Source: Aquimarina mytili (GTDB taxonomy: Bacteria > Bacteroidota > Bacteroidia > Flavobacteriales > Flavobacteriaceae). Taken from it: a stretch of 64,000 bases of DNA. The notes beneath the pieces are model-generated. The model was not told the origin of the DNA. It ran no database searches and saw nothing but the letters and a program-made list of their open reading frames with translations. Position numbers and translations under genes: made by a program. Shown piece by piece: positions 48,421 to 56,897 of the stretch; the first letter of the stretch is position 1, and every line of letters starts with the position of its first letter. The stretch covers positions 717,501 through 781,500 of the forward strand of contig NZ_JAERQJ010000001.1 in assembly GCF_016735115.1 (NCBI RefSeq), written 5' to 3'.

Positions 48421-49308
48421 GATCTCTAATACTACTGAATCGAGATCTGCTTCAAAATCGAACCATGTGATCTCTGTGTCTTTTCTAAACCATGTAAGTT
48501 GTCTTTTAGCAAAACGCCTGGTATTTTTTTTAATTTCAGAAATGGCAAAATCCAAATCCCATGTATGATCCAGGTAATTGAATATTTCTTTATATCCTAC
48601 AGTATTCAGGGCATTTAATGATCTGTATTTATAAAGAGATTTTACTTCTTCAAGTAAGCCATCTTCAATCATAATTTCTACTCTTTGGTTTATTCTGTTA
48701 TAAATGATTTCTCTTTCAGCTGTGATTCCTATTTTGATAGTATTAAACGGTCTTGTTTTCTTTGTAGCGGTTAAGAAAGAGGAGTAAGGTTTTCCACTAC
48801 TAATACATACTTCAAGTGCCCTCATAATCCTATGTGTATTATGTATGTCGACTTTTTCATAATAGATAGGATCTAATGCTTGTAACTGCTTTTGTAAATG
48901 TTCAATGCCCTTGTCAGAGTACTCTTTTTGTAGTTTTTTTCTTATTTCTATGTCGATTTCGGGAAAACTATCTAGGCCTTTAGTTACAGCATCAATATAG
49001 AGCCCAGATCCTCCAACCATAATAACATAGTTGTTGCGAGTAAATAGCTCATTTATTTTTTCTAGAGCTTCTTTTTCAAATTCGCCAACGGTATATATGT
49101 CATGAATGCTTTTGTGTTGTATAAAATGATGTGTAGCTTGTTCTAATTCACCGATAGACGGTACCGCGGTACCAATACTCATTTCTTTATAAAACTGTCT
49201 ACTGTCCGCAGAAATAATTTCACATCCAAATTGTTTTGCAAGTTTGATGCCTAGACTTGTTTTGCCAATTGCGGTTGGCCCAGTAATTACAATAAGATTT
49301 TTATTCAT
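48403..49308 (-). CDS. miaA: tRNA dimethylallyltransferase
   Basis: A 301-residue enzyme that adds the isopentenyl group to A37 of tRNAs reading UNN codons. The start at 49308 (MNKNLIVITGPT) is preferred to one at 49350 inside the channel gene. The P-loop GPTAIGKTS is at 9-17, with ISADSRQFYKEM, HFIQHKSIHDIYTVGEFEKEA, VGGSGLYIDAVTKGLD and the C-terminal RRFAKRQLTWFR block. It overlaps the upstream channel gene by 8 nt, indicating coupling. Confidence 0.96.
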   Translation of the reverse strand: MNKNLIVITGPTAIGKTSLGIKLAKQFGCEIISADSRQFYKEMSIGTAVPSIGELEQATHHFIQHKSIHDIYTVGEFEKEALEKINELFTRNNYVIMVGGSGLYIDAVTKGLDSFPEIDIEIRKKLQKEYSDKGIEHLQKQLQALDPIYYEKVDIHNTHRIMRALEVCISSGKPYSSFLTATKKTRPFNTIKIGITAEREIIYNRINQRVEIMIEDGLLEEVKSLYKYRSLNALNTVGYKEIFNYLDHTWDLDFAISEIKKNTRRFAKRQLTWFRKDTEITWFDFEADLDSVVLEIKKRSL

Positions 49309-50137
49309 TATGTAAATCTTCTCCACATTTATGGCAGAATTTTGCACCATCTTTATGATCAGATGTGTGGCAATTAGAACACACCTGTGTATTTAGATTG
49401 ATTTTTTTTGGTTTTTGACCAGAGGCATATTCGGCAGAAACAATACCCGTTGGAACCGCAATGATGCCATAACCTACCACCATAATCATAGCCGCTATTA
49501 GTTGCCCTAATGGGGTAACCGGTGCTATATCTCCATATCCAACCGTCGTCATAGTCACAATGCACCAATATACGCTTAAGGGTATACTTCTAAAACCACT
49601 TTGCTCGCCCTCCACCAAATACATTACGGTACCCATAATAATACAAAGCACAATAACAGCAAAAAGAAAGACCAATATTTTTGCGCCACTGTCTCTAATT
49701 GCTTTGGCTAACCTATTAGATTCTCCAATGTAACGTGAAATCTTTAGGATTCTAAAAACTCTTAACAATCGTAAAGCTCTAACGGCTAATAAGGCACTGG
49801 TACCTGTAATAAAAAATGACAAATACAGGGGCAGTGTAGATAAAAGGTCAATGATACCATAAAAGCTAAAGACATACTTTGATGGTTTTTTGATAGTGAT
49901 AATTCGAGCAATATATTCAAAAGTAAAAAATACGGTAATTACCCATTCCCCATAATATAAAAATGTATAGAGAGAGTCATGCAATCCTTTTACACTTTCT
50001 AACATTACAAATACTATGCTCAGTACAATTAAAATAAGTAGAACTACATCGAATATTTTTCCAATGGGAGTATCGGCTTCATAAATGATACCATGTAATT
50101 GATCTTTCCAGGTTTTATGATTTGTTTTCTTGTTCAA
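49301..50137 (-). CDS. Voltage-gated-type potassium channel with C-terminal zinc ribbon
   Basis: A 278-residue protein with six membrane segments. The fourth has regularly spaced arginines (Arg120, Arg123, Arg126, Arg129) as in a voltage sensor, and the pore has the filter TTVGYGD (197-203). After a short linker there is a zinc ribbon with two CxxC pairs (Cys253/Cys256 and Cys268/Cys271, sequence CSNCHTSDHKDGAKFCHKCG). The ribbon is an unusual tail; it may bind a metal, a nucleic acid or a partner protein. It overlaps miaA by 8 nt. A second channel of a different type is encoded at 36.3 kb. Confidence 0.9.
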   Translation of the reverse strand: MNKKTNHKTWKDQLHGIIYEADTPIGKIFDVVLLILIVLSIVFVMLESVKGLHDSLYTFLYYGEWVITVFFTFEYIARIITIKKPSKYVFSFYGIIDLLSTLPLYLSFFITGTSALLAVRALRLLRVFRILKISRYIGESNRLAKAIRDSGAKILVFLFAVIVLCIIMGTVMYLVEGEQSGFRSIPLSVYWCIVTMTTVGYGDIAPVTPLGQLIAAMIMVVGYGIIAVPTGIVSAEYASGQKPKKINLNTQVCSNCHTSDHKDGAKFCHKCGEDLHNE

Positions 50138-50181
50138 TTGTAATTGTAAATTTGATTAAAAATACTAAAACTAAAAAGAAG

Positions 50182-51552
50182 TTAACTTTTAGAAATAGGA
50201 ACAACCTTTAACTTTTTATTCTTACGGGTATAACTTTGTATAATGTGTTGTACATCTCTATTATGCTCCATTGGAGTAATAATTGATCGTAGAATTTCTA
50301 TATTGTTTATTTGATGGTTTAAATTAAAAAATCCAATACCCTTGAACTGTCCTTTTTCTATTAAGATAACGCTTTGCTCATCAATATTTCTACCACGATC
50401 AATAATAATCATATCTTGACTATCAAAAGAGTTGTTTTGAATTAACTGTTGAACTCGCACATTATACTCTTGTGGGGTTTCCTCTGAAATACAAGCACCA
50501 AAACACTGTTTTATAGTGTAATTAAAGCAATTATTCTTTCCGGTGTCTATACCAGTGAATTTTTGACAAAGATTGTATTCTTCTGTCCATCGATGTATAA
50601 AAGACTTAGCTTGTTGTCGATTAGAAAATGTGGTTATCACGGTTTTTCGATGGTCAACTTTCGCTATTTTTAGATTTATAAAACCATTATCATCTGTGAA
50701 TTGATATAATGCCTGGTCAAATTTTGTTTTTCGTAATGCTCTGTTGTATTTGGGTTTGTTGCGTTTTATTTCTTCACTCTCTTTTAGGAGTGCAACAAGT
50801 TCACTTCCCGTAATCTCAAAAGATACACTTTCTACTTCTTGTTGTATTCTTCGAGATTTTCTATTATCATTTGTAAAATGTTGATTAAGACGTTTTTTAA
50901 TGTTTTTACTTTTTCCAATATAAATTATAGTTCCATCCTCACGATGCATATAATATATTCCTGTTGCAATCGGAGCTTGTTCTACAAGTTTCAATAATTT
51001 ATCATCGATCTGCTTTTTAGTATCTATTCTAACGGCTTCGGTAATTATACTTTTATTCGAATCTTTGGTTAGTAATAGTTTAAACAGTTTTACGGTAGCA
51101 AGTGCATCACCATTTGCACGATGGCGGTCTGATAATGGAATGCCAAGGCCTCTGACTAATTTTCCTAAACTATAAGATTCTTGATAGGGGATTAATTTTT
51201 TTGAGAGTTCTACAGTACATAAAGATTGTCTTTCGTATTCAAATCCTAAGCGAGAAAACTCTGTTCTTAAAATTCGATAATCAAAGCTTGCATTATGGGC
51301 AACAACAACGCATTCTGAAGTTATCTCCACAATTCTTTTGGCTACTTCATAAAATTTTGGAGCGTTACGTAGCATTTGATTATTTATGCCGGTTAGGTTT
51401 GCTACAAAAGGTTGTATAGGTCTTTCGGGGTTGACTAAGCTGATAAATTGATCTACTACCTCATGTCCGTCAAACTTATATATAGCAATTTCAGTAATAC
51501 CTTCTTCATTGTATTTTCCTCCAGTAGTTTCTATATCTAAAATTGCGTACAT
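50182..51552 (-). CDS. DnaQ-like exonuclease / GIY-YIG endonuclease fusion
   Basis: A 456-residue protein with two nuclease domains. Residues 1-165 are a DEDDh exonuclease like the Pol III epsilon chain: Asp6 and Glu8 (ILDIETTG), Asp91 (HNASFDYR), and His144 with Asp149 (DRHRANGDALAT). Residues 195-270 are a UvrC-type GIY-YIG nuclease: GIY at 198, YIG at 211, Arg221, and an acidic KES site near 260. The remaining C-terminal region (about 290-456) is UvrC-like without a recognised fold. Fusions of this type occur in several bacterial phyla and may process repair or recombination intermediates; the actual substrate is not known. Confidence 0.93.
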   Translation of the reverse strand: MYAILDIETTGGKYNEEGITEIAIYKFDGHEVVDQFISLVNPERPIQPFVANLTGINNQMLRNAPKFYEVAKRIVEITSECVVVAHNASFDYRILRTEFSRLGFEYERQSLCTVELSKKLIPYQESYSLGKLVRGLGIPLSDRHRANGDALATVKLFKLLLTKDSNKSIITEAVRIDTKKQIDDKLLKLVEQAPIATGIYYMHREDGTIIYIGKSKNIKKRLNQHFTNDNRKSRRIQQEVESVSFEITGSELVALLKESEEIKRNKPKYNRALRKTKFDQALYQFTDDNGFINLKIAKVDHRKTVITTFSNRQQAKSFIHRWTEEYNLCQKFTGIDTGKNNCFNYTIKQCFGACISEETPQEYNVRVQQLIQNNSFDSQDMIIIDRGRNIDEQSVILIEKGQFKGIGFFNLNHQINNIEILRSIITPMEHNRDVQHIIQSYTRKNKKLKVVPISKS

Positions 51553-51793
51553 AATTAGTTCGTAGTATTTAGTAATTGGGAGTTAGTCGTCCTAATGTAA
51601 TGCATAGAGATGATAGCGTGTTGTGTTCTTTCATGGAAGAGTTCTTGCAAGAATTATAAATAAGATTAATGGGATTCATTGAATTTTGGTAGGTCATTAC
51701 GTTTTTAAATTTTATACATTTCATCATTTAATACTCCCCTTATTAAGCCAGTAATTGCTAAAATAGGTTTTTTCGGTCGTTAACTCCTGAAAC

Positions 51794-52462
51794 CTATCTA
51801 AGATTGTAATTTCTTGCTCCAAAGATAGAACTTCCTATTCTAACCATTGTACTGCCACAATCGATAGCATCCTTGTAATCTCCACTCATTCCTATTGACA
51901 GAATTTTTAACTTGGGATATTTGGATACATTTTGGTCAAAGAAACTCTTAATTTTTTGAAATTCTGCTTTCACCTGGTTTTGATCATTAGTAAAGGTCGC
52001 CATGCCCATCAATCCTTGGATATGCACATTGGTTAAATCCTTTACTTCTTGGGAATTCAATAATGCGATTGCATCTTCTTCGTTAAGACCAAATTTACTT
52101 TCTTCTTCGGCAATTTTAATTTGGAGTAAACAATTAATCGTTCTATTATGTTTTTTTGCTTGCTTGTCAATCTCTTTAAGTAGCTTTAAGCTATCTACGG
52201 CATGAATAAGATCAACAAAATGGGCCATATACTTAACTTTATTCGTTTGTACATGACCAATCATATGCCAGCGAATATCTTTTGGCATGTTTTCCCATTT
52301 TTTTGCCATTTCCTGTATTTTATTTTCACCAAATATGCGTTGCCCGGCATCATAGGCTTTCATTATTTCGGAAACAGGCTTTGTTTTAGATACGGCAACC
52401 AGAGTTACATCGTTAGTAAGTGATGTTCTGATATTATGCAGATTTCTTTCAATATCATTCAT
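51794..52462 (-). CDS. YggS-family pyridoxal-phosphate-binding protein
   Basis: A 222-residue PLP-binding protein (PROSC/YggS family) thought to buffer free PLP. The Schiff-base Lys26 is in VAVSKTKPV; later blocks are IRWHMIGHVQTNKVKY and LSIGMSGDYKDAI near the C-terminus. The ATG at 52462 (MNDIERNLH) is preferred over the upstream one at 52471: the -7 element at 52469-52476 overlaps the latter. It is a single-gene unit with a 73-bp gap to the DUF1015 gene. Confidence 0.95.
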   Translation of the reverse strand: MNDIERNLHNIRTSLTNDVTLVAVSKTKPVSEIMKAYDAGQRIFGENKIQEMAKKWENMPKDIRWHMIGHVQTNKVKYMAHFVDLIHAVDSLKLLKEIDKQAKKHNRTINCLLQIKIAEEESKFGLNEEDAIALLNSQEVKDLTNVHIQGLMGMATFTNDQNQVKAEFQKIKSFFDQNVSKYPKLKILSIGMSGDYKDAIDCGSTMVRIGSSIFGARNYNLR

Positions 52463-52468
52463 AAGGTG

Positions 52469-52476
52469 CAAAGATA
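52469..52476 (-). promoter_or_regulatory. -7 element of the yggS promoter; decides the start
   Basis: On the minus strand TATCTTTG, followed by CACCTT and the ATG at 52462. A start at 52471 would lie within this element, so 52462 is the start. The 6-nt distance predicts a leaderless or nearly leaderless mRNA. Confidence 0.55.
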
Positions 52477-52543
52477 TTTAAAAAATCGTTTTCTGGGTTT
52501 AGAAGGTAGTTATGTGTTGTTCTAATTTATTAAATATTCTAGT

Positions 52544-53782
52544 TTAGAATTCGTAAATAGTAACTCCACTTCTGAGTTTGGGCTCTATATACGTACTTTT
52601 TGGAGGCATAATTAGGCCTTGATCTGCAATTTTTTTCATTTGTTCTACTGAAGCGGGAAACAAACCAAAACCAACTTGATATTCATTATTATCAACTTTG
52701 CTTTTTACCGAAATAATATCATTCTTACCGTGGGAATATTCGATCCTGGTATCAGTACGCAGATCGTTAATTCCTAATATTGGCTTTAAAACGGTTTTAT
52801 ACAAGATTTGAGCATCTAATTCTTCTAGGGCGTCGGCAAACTCATAGATTGTTTTTCTAAGATATAAAGAGTAGAACTCACCATCTAAATACATACTAAA
52901 ATGATGTGGTTTTGAAGGTTTATACACTTCAATTCCTCTATTTTCGATTCTAAACCATTCATCTAATTGTATTAAGAATTCTTCTTTAGATAGTCCATTA
53001 AGATCCTTTATTAATCTATTAAATTCATAAATTCTTAAATCGGACTCCGGAATCAAATAACTCATAAAAAAGTTATAGGCTTCATCTCCTTTATGTTTAG
53101 AATTATCTTCTTTAAGTTCTTTTGCCAGAAGATAGGATGAAGCCGAACGATGATGCCCATCGGCAATGTATATGGTGTTTATTTCTGAAAAAGCTTTTTG
53201 TATAGTACTAATTGATTTTTGATCATCTACTTTCCATAGATAATGAGTATCTCGATATGTCGTGGTAAATTCGTATTCAGCTCTATTTTTGATCGTTTCT
53301 AAAATAATTTCAGAAATCACATCATTATCCGGGTAAGTGAGTAGTACCGGTTCTGCATTGAACCCTACAGTTTTTAGGTACTCCTTAAAGGTGTTTTCTC
53401 GATCTTGTAGTGTGTTTTCATGCTTTTTTATAATATCGTTTTCATAATCTTCGGCACTTGCGGCTGCTATAATGCCACAAAAGGATTCGTGTTCTCGATT
53501 TACGATTTTATATACATAGTAGCAGGGGGATTCATCTTGTATAAAAATCTCATCTTCTTTAAACTCTAGATATCTATTTCGAACCAGTTTATAACGTTCT
53601 TCTCCAGATATTTCTTTTTGATATTTATATCCAGGGTTTACAATATGAAGAAAAGAGTAGGGGTTGTAATCCATTCTAGAATCACGTTCGTTTGGAGTGT
53701 AGCTCTGGTAGGATCTAGATGCCACCAAGCTCACTTTATCTCTAGTCGGACGAATTGCTCTAAACGGATAGATTTTTGCCAT
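52544..53782 (-). CDS. DUF1015-family protein
   Basis: A 412-residue soluble protein of the DUF1015 family, common in bacteria and archaea, starting MAKIYPFRAIRPTRDKV. Conserved blocks are FLHIVNPGYKY, YYVYKIVNRE, IYIADGHHRSASSYL (about residues 210-224), and NDLRTDTRIEYSHG-like motifs near the end. The HH residues and several Asp/Glu suggest a metal or phosphate site, but the activity is unknown. It is followed after 157 nt by the 3-hydroxyacyl-CoA dehydrogenase gene, with an inverted repeat between them. Confidence 0.9.
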   Translation of the reverse strand: MAKIYPFRAIRPTRDKVSLVASRSYQSYTPNERDSRMDYNPYSFLHIVNPGYKYQKEISGEERYKLVRNRYLEFKEDEIFIQDESPCYYVYKIVNREHESFCGIIAAASAEDYENDIIKKHENTLQDRENTFKEYLKTVGFNAEPVLLTYPDNDVISEIILETIKNRAEYEFTTTYRDTHYLWKVDDQKSISTIQKAFSEINTIYIADGHHRSASSYLLAKELKEDNSKHKGDEAYNFFMSYLIPESDLRIYEFNRLIKDLNGLSKEEFLIQLDEWFRIENRGIEVYKPSKPHHFSMYLDGEFYSLYLRKTIYEFADALEELDAQILYKTVLKPILGINDLRTDTRIEYSHGKNDIISVKSKVDNNEYQVGFGLFPASVEQMKKIADQGLIMPPKSTYIEPKLRSGVTIYEF

Positions 53783-53790
53783 ATTCTTTC

Positions 53791-53927
53791 AGTGGTTAAA
53801 TATTAAGTTTAAGTAGTTAATGGTTGGTTTTTTAGTAGTCTTTACTATACATCCATTGATACATACCAAGGGCTTTTAGTTTAAAAACGATCCAAGCATT
53901 CGTGTACAAATACTTAAATTAACCACT
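53791..53927. repeat. Intergenic segment with terminal inverted repeats
   Basis: AGTGGTTAA at 53791-53799 and its exact reverse complement at 53919-53927, which enclose the gap almost from gene to gene. The match continues imperfectly inward (ATTAAGT against TTTAAGT), and AGTAGTTA-like words recur inside. It may be a decayed miniature element or a divergent repeat typical of this lineage; there is no open reading frame in it. Confidence 0.4.
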
Positions 53928-53939
53928 ATCCTCTAACTA

Positions 53940-54827
53940 CTATTTAAACTGCTTTGAAACCTTTTCTGCTTTTCTACTTTCAGAATAGTCGTAAAATCCT
54001 TCTCCGCTTTTAACTCCTAACTTACCCGCCATAACCATATTTACCAATAATGGACAAGGAGCATATTTTGGGTTTTTGAAACCATCATACATTACATTAA
54101 GAATCGAAAGGCATACATCTAGGCCAATAAAATCAGCTAATTGTAATGGTCCCATAGGATGTGCCATTCCTAGTTTCATGACAGTATCAATTTCGGTAAC
54201 GCCTGCAACACCATTATATAAGGTTTCTATAGATTCATTAATCATAGGCATTAATATTCTATTGGCAACAAATCCTGGATAGTCGTTAACCTCTACAGGT
54301 ACTTTGCCTAAGGTTTTAGACATTTCCATAATCGTATTGGTTACTTCATCAGAAGTATTGTATCCTCTGATTATTTCGACCAATTTCATAATGGGTACAG
54401 GGTTCATAAAATGCATCCCTATCACCATTTCTGGTCTGTCGGTAACAGCCGCTATTTGTGTAATAGATATTGAAGAAGTATTACTAGCAAGAATTGTATC
54501 TTCGGGGCAAGCTTCATTAAGTTCTTTGAAAATTTTTAATTTAAGATCAACATTTTCTGTGGCTGCTTCAACAACAAGGCCAGCATACTCTACACCTTCT
54601 TTAATATTGGTATAGGTAGATATATTAGCAAGTGTTTCTTCTTTATCAGCTTCAGAAATCTTTTCCTTAGCGATCATTCGATCTAGATTCTTTGTAATTG
54701 TTACTAGACCTTTATCAAGTGCTTGCTGAGAAATATCGATAAGCTGAACTTTAAACCCTTTTTGAGCAAAAGTATGTGCAATACCATTTCCCATGGTTCC
54801 TGCTCCAATAACTGCTATGTTTTTCAT
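53940..54827 (-). CDS. hbd: 3-hydroxyacyl-CoA (3-hydroxybutyryl-CoA) dehydrogenase
   Basis: A 295-residue NAD-dependent enzyme of fatty-acid or butyrate metabolism. The Rossmann motif is GAGTMGNGIAHTFA (7-20); the catalytic His and its region are in GMHFMNPVPIMKLVEII, and VEVNDYPGFVANRI and YKNPKYAPCP-like blocks follow. It resembles the Hbd/PaaH single-domain group rather than the long trifunctional FadB type. The next gene downstream on the minus strand, DUF1015, is 157 nt away. Confidence 0.94.
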   Translation of the reverse strand: MKNIAVIGAGTMGNGIAHTFAQKGFKVQLIDISQQALDKGLVTITKNLDRMIAKEKISEADKEETLANISTYTNIKEGVEYAGLVVEAATENVDLKLKIFKELNEACPEDTILASNTSSISITQIAAVTDRPEMVIGMHFMNPVPIMKLVEIIRGYNTSDEVTNTIMEMSKTLGKVPVEVNDYPGFVANRILMPMINESIETLYNGVAGVTEIDTVMKLGMAHPMGPLQLADFIGLDVCLSILNVMYDGFKNPKYAPCPLLVNMVMAGKLGVKSGEGFYDYSESRKAEKVSKQFK

Positions 54828-54861
54828 TGTATTTATTTAGATGTGGTGTGTGTTTATATTT

Positions 54862-55827
54862 TTAATGCTTGAAACAGTCTATAACTTTCAAGGCTACTTC
54901 TAATGCTTTTTTACCATGCTCAAGAGAAACTATTGGGGTGGTGTTATTTTTGATCGCTTTGGCAAATGTATCTAACTCATCTAAAATAGCATTGTTAGAC
55001 GAAACATCAGGGTTGTCAAAATAAATTTGTTTTTTAACCCCTTCCGCATTTTGTAGAATCATTGCAAAATCATCTGGCTGTTCAGGAGCATCTTTCATTT
55101 TCACAACCTCACATTTTTTCTCAAAAAAATCTACAGAAATATAAGCATCACGTTGAAAGAAACGTGATTTCCTCATGTTTTTCAATGAAATTCTACTGGC
55201 AGTAAGGTTAGCCACGCAACCATTTTCGAATTCGATTCTTGCATTGGCTATATCTGGCGTTTCACTAATCACAGAAACTCCACTGGCACTAATATGTTTT
55301 ACTTCAGAGTGAACTACACTTAGTATAGCATCAATATCATGAATCATAAGATCCAAAACAACAGGTACATCTGTTCCTCTTGGGTTAAACTCTGCCAATC
55401 TATGTGCTTCAATAAACATTGGATTGTCAATCTTACTAGCAACTGCAGTATATGCAGGATTAAATCGTTCTACATGACCAACCTGTCCTTTTACATTATT
55501 GGCATTAGCCAAGTTAATTAATTGCTGTGCTTCTGCAACGGTATTGGTAATTGGTTTTTCTATAAAAACATGTTTACCCGCTTCTATGGCCTGTTTTGCT
55601 ACTTCAAAATGAGCAAATGTAGGTGTAACAATATCTACGACATCTACAGCATTGATTAATTCCTCAACAGAATTGAATAGTTTATATCCAAATTCTTCTA
55701 CAATGGCCTGGGCCTGAGCTGAGCTTGCATCATAGAACCCTACAAGTTCATAATTTTCAGATTGTTCAAGAAGACGTAAATGGATTTTACCAAGGTGTCC
55801 CGCACCGAGTACTCCGGCTTTGAGCAT
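54862..55827 (-). CDS. Gfo/Idh/MocA-family oxidoreductase
   Basis: A 321-residue NAD(P)-dependent oxidoreductase. The dinucleotide motif is VLGAGHLGKIHLRLLE (6-21); HVFIEKPITNTVAEAQQLI holds the conserved EKP at about residues 93-95, and the active-site His region is VLDLMIHDIDAIL (about 160-172). Such enzymes act on sugar or inositol derivatives; a UDP-sugar step is possible given the polysaccharide genes further on, but nothing fixes it. A -7 element is 17 nt upstream of its start and pcm runs divergently. Confidence 0.9.
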   Translation of the reverse strand: MLKAGVLGAGHLGKIHLRLLEQSENYELVGFYDASSAQAQAIVEEFGYKLFNSVEELINAVDVVDIVTPTFAHFEVAKQAIEAGKHVFIEKPITNTVAEAQQLINLANANNVKGQVGHVERFNPAYTAVASKIDNPMFIEAHRLAEFNPRGTDVPVVLDLMIHDIDAILSVVHSEVKHISASGVSVISETPDIANARIEFENGCVANLTASRISLKNMRKSRFFQRDAYISVDFFEKKCEVVKMKDAPEQPDDFAMILQNAEGVKKQIYFDNPDVSSNNAILDELDTFAKAIKNNTTPIVSLEHGKKALEVALKVIDCFKH

Positions 55828-55843
55828 AATTCAAGATTTTACA

Positions 55844-55851
55844 CAAAAATA
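55844..55851 (-). promoter_or_regulatory. -7 element of the oxidoreductase promoter
   Basis: On the minus strand TATTTTTG (TAnnTTTG). The start codon at 55827 is 16 nt downstream, leaving a leader of about 10 nt. The -33 element is not clear. Confidence 0.5.
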
Positions 55852-55978
55852 GTATTATTTATAAATTTTAAATCCTAATTATATCTAAAAAGCAAAATTT
55901 TAATTCTAAAGCCTAAATAGTTTATTAATCTTTAAAATCTTTATGTAATTTTAGCCTGCTAAATAACCCTCAGAAATA

Positions 55979-56620
55979 GTGAAAGACACTCTTAGACATG
56001 CCGGAAAACGAAAACAATTGGTTGATGTTTTAATCCAAAAAGGAATTAAAGACAATGCTGTGCTAATGGCTATTGGAAAAATACCGAGACATTTGTTTAT
56101 GGATTCTGGTTTTGAAGATCATGCCTATCAGGACAAGGCATTTCCGATTGCTGCAGATCAGACTATTTCACAGCCTTATACTGTGGCTTTTCAGAGTGAA
56201 TTATTGCAAGTTAAAAGAGGGGATAAGGTACTGGAGATTGGTACAGGATCTGGTTATCAAACGGCTGTTTTGTGCGAATTAGGAGCTAAGGTATATAGCA
56301 TAGAACGCCAAAAAGAATTGTTTAAAAAGACAAAATTATTTTTATCTAAGTTAGGGTATCGACCTAAACATCTATCTTTTGGTGATGGATATAAAGGGTT
56401 AGTAGAGCATGCTCCTTATCATTCTATTATTGTTACTGCAGGAGCTCCTTATGTGCCTAAACCTTTATTAAGTCAATTACAGATCGGTGGTCGTTTGGTA
56501 ATACCTGTTGGAGATGATCCACAGATAATGACCTTGTTTGTTAGGAAATCCGAAAAAGAATTTGAAAAACGTGAGTTTGGGGAGTTTAGATTTGTACCCC
56601 TGTTAGAAGATAAAAATTAA
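55979..56620 (+). CDS. pcm: Protein-L-isoaspartate O-methyltransferase
   Basis: A 213-residue SAM methyltransferase that initiates repair of isoaspartyl residues in aged proteins. The start is GTG at 55979. Family blocks are IPRHLFMDSGFEDHAYQDKAFPIAADQTISQPYTVAF (shown in part), motif I LEIGTGSGYQTAVLCELGAKVYSIE, and the C-terminal RLVIPVGDD. Length is standard. It stands alone in a plus-strand gap before the ABC exporter gene. Confidence 0.95.
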   Translation: MKDTLRHAGKRKQLVDVLIQKGIKDNAVLMAIGKIPRHLFMDSGFEDHAYQDKAFPIAADQTISQPYTVAFQSELLQVKRGDKVLEIGTGSGYQTAVLCELGAKVYSIERQKELFKKTKLFLSKLGYRPKHLSFGDGYKGLVEHAPYHSIIVTAGAPYVPKPLLSQLQIGGRLVIPVGDDPQIMTLFVRKSEKEFEKREFGEFRFVPLLEDKN

Positions 56621-56802
56621 ATGTTGTACGAGTTTTGGATATTCTTTTTGTATAGAATAGATTAAGACCTAGCCCTTTTCGAGAATTGTAATAATTAAAA
56701 ATACTGACATTTCTACAGTAAAACCTGGACCATAGACTTGTAAATTTTAAGTGGTATTAAAATTGCAATCAGCTCTTATAGATAGAACCCAAAATAAAGT
56801 TC

Positions 56803-56810
56803 TATTTTTG
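56803..56810 (+). promoter_or_regulatory. -7 element of the ABC exporter promoter
   Basis: TATTTTTG, a full TAnnTTTG match, about 88 nt before the ATG. No TTG is present at the usual -33 distance. Confidence 0.45.
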
Positions 56811-56897
56811 TGCCTAATATCTTGTTGTAAAGTACATGAAAAATTACTTTAAGCGAATGCTATAAGACAAGATTTTATTCTAAACGAATTTGAATTA

